Source: Methylobacter marinus A45 (lineage in GTDB: Bacteria; Pseudomonadota; Gammaproteobacteria; Methylococcales; Methylomonadaceae). From it: a DNA stretch of 64,000 bases. A model generated the notes under the pieces. The model saw only the letters and a program-made list of their open reading frames with translations, searched no databases and was not told where the DNA came from. The stretch spans positions 2,243,047 through 2,307,046 of the forward strand of contig NZ_KB912877.1 of assembly GCF_000383855.1 (NCBI RefSeq), written 5' to 3'. The position numbers and the translations under genes are program-made. Within the stretch, counting starts at the first letter, position 1, and every line of letters begins with the position of its first letter. Below, one piece after another: positions 61,611 to 64,000 of this stretch.

Positions 61611-62426
61611 ATGGACACTAACGACAGTGTCGTCACGGGCGGCTTATTAGTTAAATTAACCCGGTTGGAAGACCAGGTTGCAACACTTTCCACGGAGTTG
61701 GAATCGAGTAAGGAAGTCATCAGCCGGTTAAAATTGTCGCTAACCGAGCGCGATGCGCAAATTTTAGATCTGGAAGCAAAACTGATTGAGGCGCAAAACG
61801 CGCAATTGAAAACAACGGTAAACTGGATCGACCGTTGCAAGATTCAAATCAAAAACGGCGTGGACGAAAAAATAATCAATCCGGCATTGGCGAAAATTCG
61901 TCAGCGGATTGAGGTCATGCAGCGATTGGTTTATGAAACCAGGGATGTCGTCAATAAAAGACTGACGGTTATTCACGAGAATATCCAGGGTCATTCCGAG
62001 CTGGTCAAACAGTGGCCCGAACAAGCGAGGCGGTATTTTGAGCAAGCCGTCGTCGAACCTGTCAACCTGCTGGTCCATGAAAAGATCGGTTCAGCCTACA
62101 GTTATTTGAAAGCCGTCCGGGGCTTGGTCGAGCAAAAAATTCTCCATCCCTGTAAAGTCTGGTATGAGGAAGCTGTCGTTGCCTTGCTGGCATTGCCCGC
62201 GCAAAGCCGGATCATTTTCCAGGTATGGCTGGCCGACCCTGGCAGACAACAAATTGCCATGCTGCCTGATTTGGGACGGAACGTTTATTCTTATGCCTTG
62301 GCGTGGCTGAAAAAGTCGGTCGGCCAAATAAAAGCGCTGATTAACCGGGGTGTTGAATATATAGCGGAAGCCGTCAAGAATTCATCGTTCTGGAACGGCA
62401 ATAACAACATAGAAGTGACTTATTGA
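61611..62426 (+). CDS. Hypothetical coiled-coil and amphipathic-helix protein
   Basis: A 271-aa protein I do not recognise. Residues 10-65 form a coiled coil (LVKLTRLEDQVATLSTELES, then AQILDLEAKLIEAQNAQL). The remaining 200 residues are predicted helical, with repeated amphipathic stretches such as HEKIGSAYSYLKAVRGLVEQK and LINRGVEYIAEAVKN, reminiscent of apolipoprotein, phasin or perilipin-like surface proteins. No signal peptide or catalytic motif is visible. GGGAGGGCC precedes the ATG, and a strong terminator follows. Confidence 0.7.
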   Translation: MDTNDSVVTGGLLVKLTRLEDQVATLSTELESSKEVISRLKLSLTERDAQILDLEAKLIEAQNAQLKTTVNWIDRCKIQIKNGVDEKIINPALAKIRQRIEVMQRLVYETRDVVNKRLTVIHENIQGHSELVKQWPEQARRYFEQAVVEPVNLLVHEKIGSAYSYLKAVRGLVEQKILHPCKVWYEEAVVALLALPAQSRIIFQVWLADPGRQQIAMLPDLGRNVYSYALAWLKKSVGQIKALINRGVEYIAEAVKNSSFWNGNNNIEVTY

Positions 62427-62464
62427 TCCTGGTACCGGGACTTAATCAATTTGCTGGAAGCGAT

Positions 62465-62503
62465 AAAAAAGCCCTGCCCGGCTACGCCGGGCAGGGCTTT
62501 TGT
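62465..62503. terminator. Strong bidirectional terminator
   Basis: GCCCTGCCCGGC (62471-62482) pairs perfectly with GCCGGGCAGGGC (62486-62497) over TAC, with A6 before and TTTTGTTT after. It separates the convergent coiled-coil gene and oadB. Confidence 0.95.
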
Positions 62504-62524
62504 TTAAGCGAAGGCCGTTGCCGG

Positions 62525-63652
62525 TTACTGCACCAGACTCAACAAAATACCGGCCGCGACCGCCGAGCCGATGACGCCGGCCACGTTCGGGCCCATGGCA
62601 TGCATGAGCAGGAAGTTGTGCGGATTGCTCTCCAGGCCCAGCTTGTTGGCGACGCGCGCCGCCATCGGCACGGCCGAAACGCCGGCCGCGCCGATCAGCG
62701 GGTTGACCAGGGTCTTGCTGAACTTGTTCATCAGCTTGGCCATCAGCACCCCGGCGGCCGTGCCGATCGCGAACGCCGCCGCGCCCAGGGCCAGAATCCC
62801 TAAGGTCTCCATCTGCAGGAACGCCTCGGCGCTGAGCTTGGAGCCGACCGACAGCCCCAGGAAAATCGTCACGATGTTGATCAGCTCGTTCTGGGCGGTC
62901 TGGCTCAGGCGGTCGACGACGCCGCAGGCGTTCATCAGGTTGCCGAGCGCGAACATGCCGACCAGCGGCGCCGCCGACGGCAGCAGCAGCGCGGTCAGGC
63001 CGATCAGCAGCAGCGGGAAGACGATCTTTTCACTGCGCCCGACCGTGCGCAATTGCTGCATCTCGATGCGGCGCTCGGCTTCCGTGGTCAACGCGCGCAT
63101 GATCGGCGGCTGGATCAGCGGCACCAGCGCCATGTACGAGTAGGCCGCGACCGCGATCGCGCCGAGCAGTTCCGGCGACAGGCGCGAGGCCACGTAGATC
63201 GCGGTCGGCCCGTCGGCGCCGCCGATGATGGCGATGGCGGCCGCGTCCTTCAGCGTGAACTCCAGGCCCGGCACGATGTTCAGCGCCAGGGCGCCGAGCA
63301 GGGAGGCGAAAATACCGAACTGGGCGGCGGCGCCCAGCAGCAGGGTTTTCGGGTTGGCCAGCAGCGGCCCGAAGTCGGTCATGGCGCCGACGCCCATGAA
63401 GATCAAGAGCGGGAACAGCCCGGTCTTGATGCCGAAATACAGGTAGTACAGCAGGCCGCCCTCGTCGGCAATGCCGGCCACCGGGATGTTGCTGAGAATG
63501 GCGCCGAAGCCGATCGGCAGCAGCAGCAGGGGTTCGAAGCCTTTCTTGATGGCCAGGAACAGCAGCAGGAAGCCGACCAGCATCATGAGCGCCTGGCCGC
63601 CGGTGATATTGTACAGGCCGGTGCTGTGCCAGAGTGAAAGCAGATTGTCCAT
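62525..63652 (-). CDS. oadB: Na+-translocating oxaloacetate decarboxylase beta subunit
   Basis: Inner-membrane subunit that couples decarboxylation of carboxybiotin to Na+ export. The conserved Na+-site Asp is in [13 protein letters not shown], and [11 protein letters not shown] plus the C-terminal [18 protein letters not shown] are family signatures. Length 375 aa with about nine helices. It lies 84 bp downstream of the OadA biotin domain. Related malonate or methylmalonyl decarboxylases share this subunit, so the substrate rests on OadA. DNA here is visibly more GC-rich than the preceding genes. Confidence 0.9.
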   Translation of the reverse strand: MDNLLSLWHSTGLYNITGGQALMMLVGFLLLFLAIKKGFEPLLLLPIGFGAILSNIPVAGIADEGGLLYYLYFGIKTGLFPLLIFMGVGAMTDFGPLLANPKTLLLGAAAQFGIFASLLGALALNIVPGLEFTLKDAAAIAIIGGADGPTAIYVASRLSPELLGAIAVAAYSYMALVPLIQPPIMRALTTEAERRIEMQQLRTVGRSEKIVFPLLLIGLTALLLPSAAPLVGMFALGNLMNACGVVDRLSQTAQNELINIVTIFLGLSVGSKLSAEAFLQMETLGILALGAAAFAIGTAAGVLMAKLMNKFSKTLVNPLIGAAGVSAVPMAARVANKLGLESNPHNFLLMHAMGPNVAGVIGSAVAAGILLSLVQ

Positions 63653-63736
63653 CGGATGTGTCTCGTCTGATAATCAGGGAAGCCCCGCCGGCCGGGCGCT
63701 CGCCGCGGGGCGAAGCGGCCGCCGGGGCTGTTGTTG

Positions 63737-64000
63737 TTATAGGCTGATCAGCGTGTCGCCGACGGTGACGGCGGCGCCTTCCTTGACGTGCACGGCGGAC
63801 ACGATGCCGCCGGCTTTCGAGCGCACTTCGGTTTCCATTTTCATCGCTTCCATGATCACCACGACATCGCCCTCGGCGACGGCGCTGCCGGTCTGCACCA
63901 GCACTTTCAGGATGGTGCCGGCCATCGGCGCCTCGATCGCCGCGCCGTTGCCGGCCGTGGCCGGGGCGCTGACGGCCGCGGCCGGCTGCACGCTCAGGGC
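63737..64000 (-). CDS. oadA: Biotin carboxyl carrier domain, C-terminal end of OadA (partial)
   Basis: The frame is open to the window edge, so the 5' part is missing. The visible C-terminus has an Ala/Pro-rich linker ([11 protein letters not shown]) and a biotinyl domain with the biotinylated Lys in EAMKMETEV and hairpin loops [14 protein letters not shown]. It is followed by oadB, which supports oxaloacetate decarboxylase alpha; it could also be a related carboxylase subunit. A short Met- or Val-start protein is unlikely because the frame continues upstream. Confidence 0.85.
   Translation of the reverse strand, partial: ALSVQPAAAVSAPATAGNGAAIEAPMAGTILKVLVQTGSAVAEGDVVVIMEAMKMETEVRSKAGGIVSAVHVKEGAAVTVGDTLISL

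Noticed and set aside
63053-63637. Plus-strand frame opposite oadB
   Set aside because: Arg/Gln/Gly-rich antisense translation of a GC-rich gene; no domain.

Overview
The window looks like chromosomal DNA of a gammaproteobacterium, most plausibly a Methylococcales-type methanotroph or methylotroph. This is an inference from the gene set: paired PilT/PilU, the LptM-LysA-DapF-DUF484-XerC block, DUF2333/DUF4389 next to DinB, DUF2782 next to ThrB, long PstC/PstA and a methanethiol oxidase cluster. No methane or methanol oxidation gene lies in the window, so the assignment is moderate. Coding density is high. I see no rRNA, tRNA, CRISPR, prophage or intact insertion sequence.

Layout. 0-6 kb: purC, djlA, the twitching ATPases pilT/pilU, a YggS-type PLP protein and a stand-alone FtsH-protease-like protein. 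6-10.4 kb: a TetR regulator, a DUF4242 protein, a periplasmic SBP56-type methanethiol oxidase (MtoX) and an SCO1-MauG fusion likely to mature it. The regulator and the DUF4242 gene are preceded by near-identical palindromic operators. 10.4-19.4 kb: a phosphate island with a CHAD protein, a SixA-like phosphatase and pstSCAB-phoU behind a clear Pho box. phoB-phoR lies apart at 56.4-58.4 kb. 20-32 kb: bamD, rluD-pgeF, a ZIP transporter, phosphoglucomutase, an Lpp-like lipoprotein between two L,D-transpeptidases, rdgC, a DNA glycosylase, darP and dinB. 32-36 kb: xerC, DUF484, dapF, lysA, lptM. 36-42.4 kb: tungstate-type ABC genes without a permease, two small-molecule kinases, NDH-2 and a YcxB-like protein. 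42.6-49 kb: an ABC-F protein, UspA, cold-shock proteins and a four-gene operon of two DUF1538 membrane proteins, a PII-like protein and a CBS protein. 49-56 kb: clpB with a sigma-32-type promoter, small enzymes and an HMA-TauE-cupredoxin copper-type fusion. 58.5-64 kb: transporters, a coiled-coil protein and the start of a Na+-pumping oxaloacetate decarboxylase locus.

The intergenic DNA holds five copies of a modular MITE-like element (two subfamilies) sharing terminal sequences that start TTAGGAAYG. They sit at 5-130, 19386-19882, 42426-42588, 52974-53087 and 61261-61361. Three genes have their stop codons inside an element end. One copy has been invaded by a seven-unit, 46-bp tandem array in which each unit encodes a GGGA-loop hairpin.

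The most interesting candidates for follow-up are the operator-linked MtoX cluster, the DUF1538/PII/CBS operon, the modular repeat family and the HMA-TauE-cupredoxin fusion.
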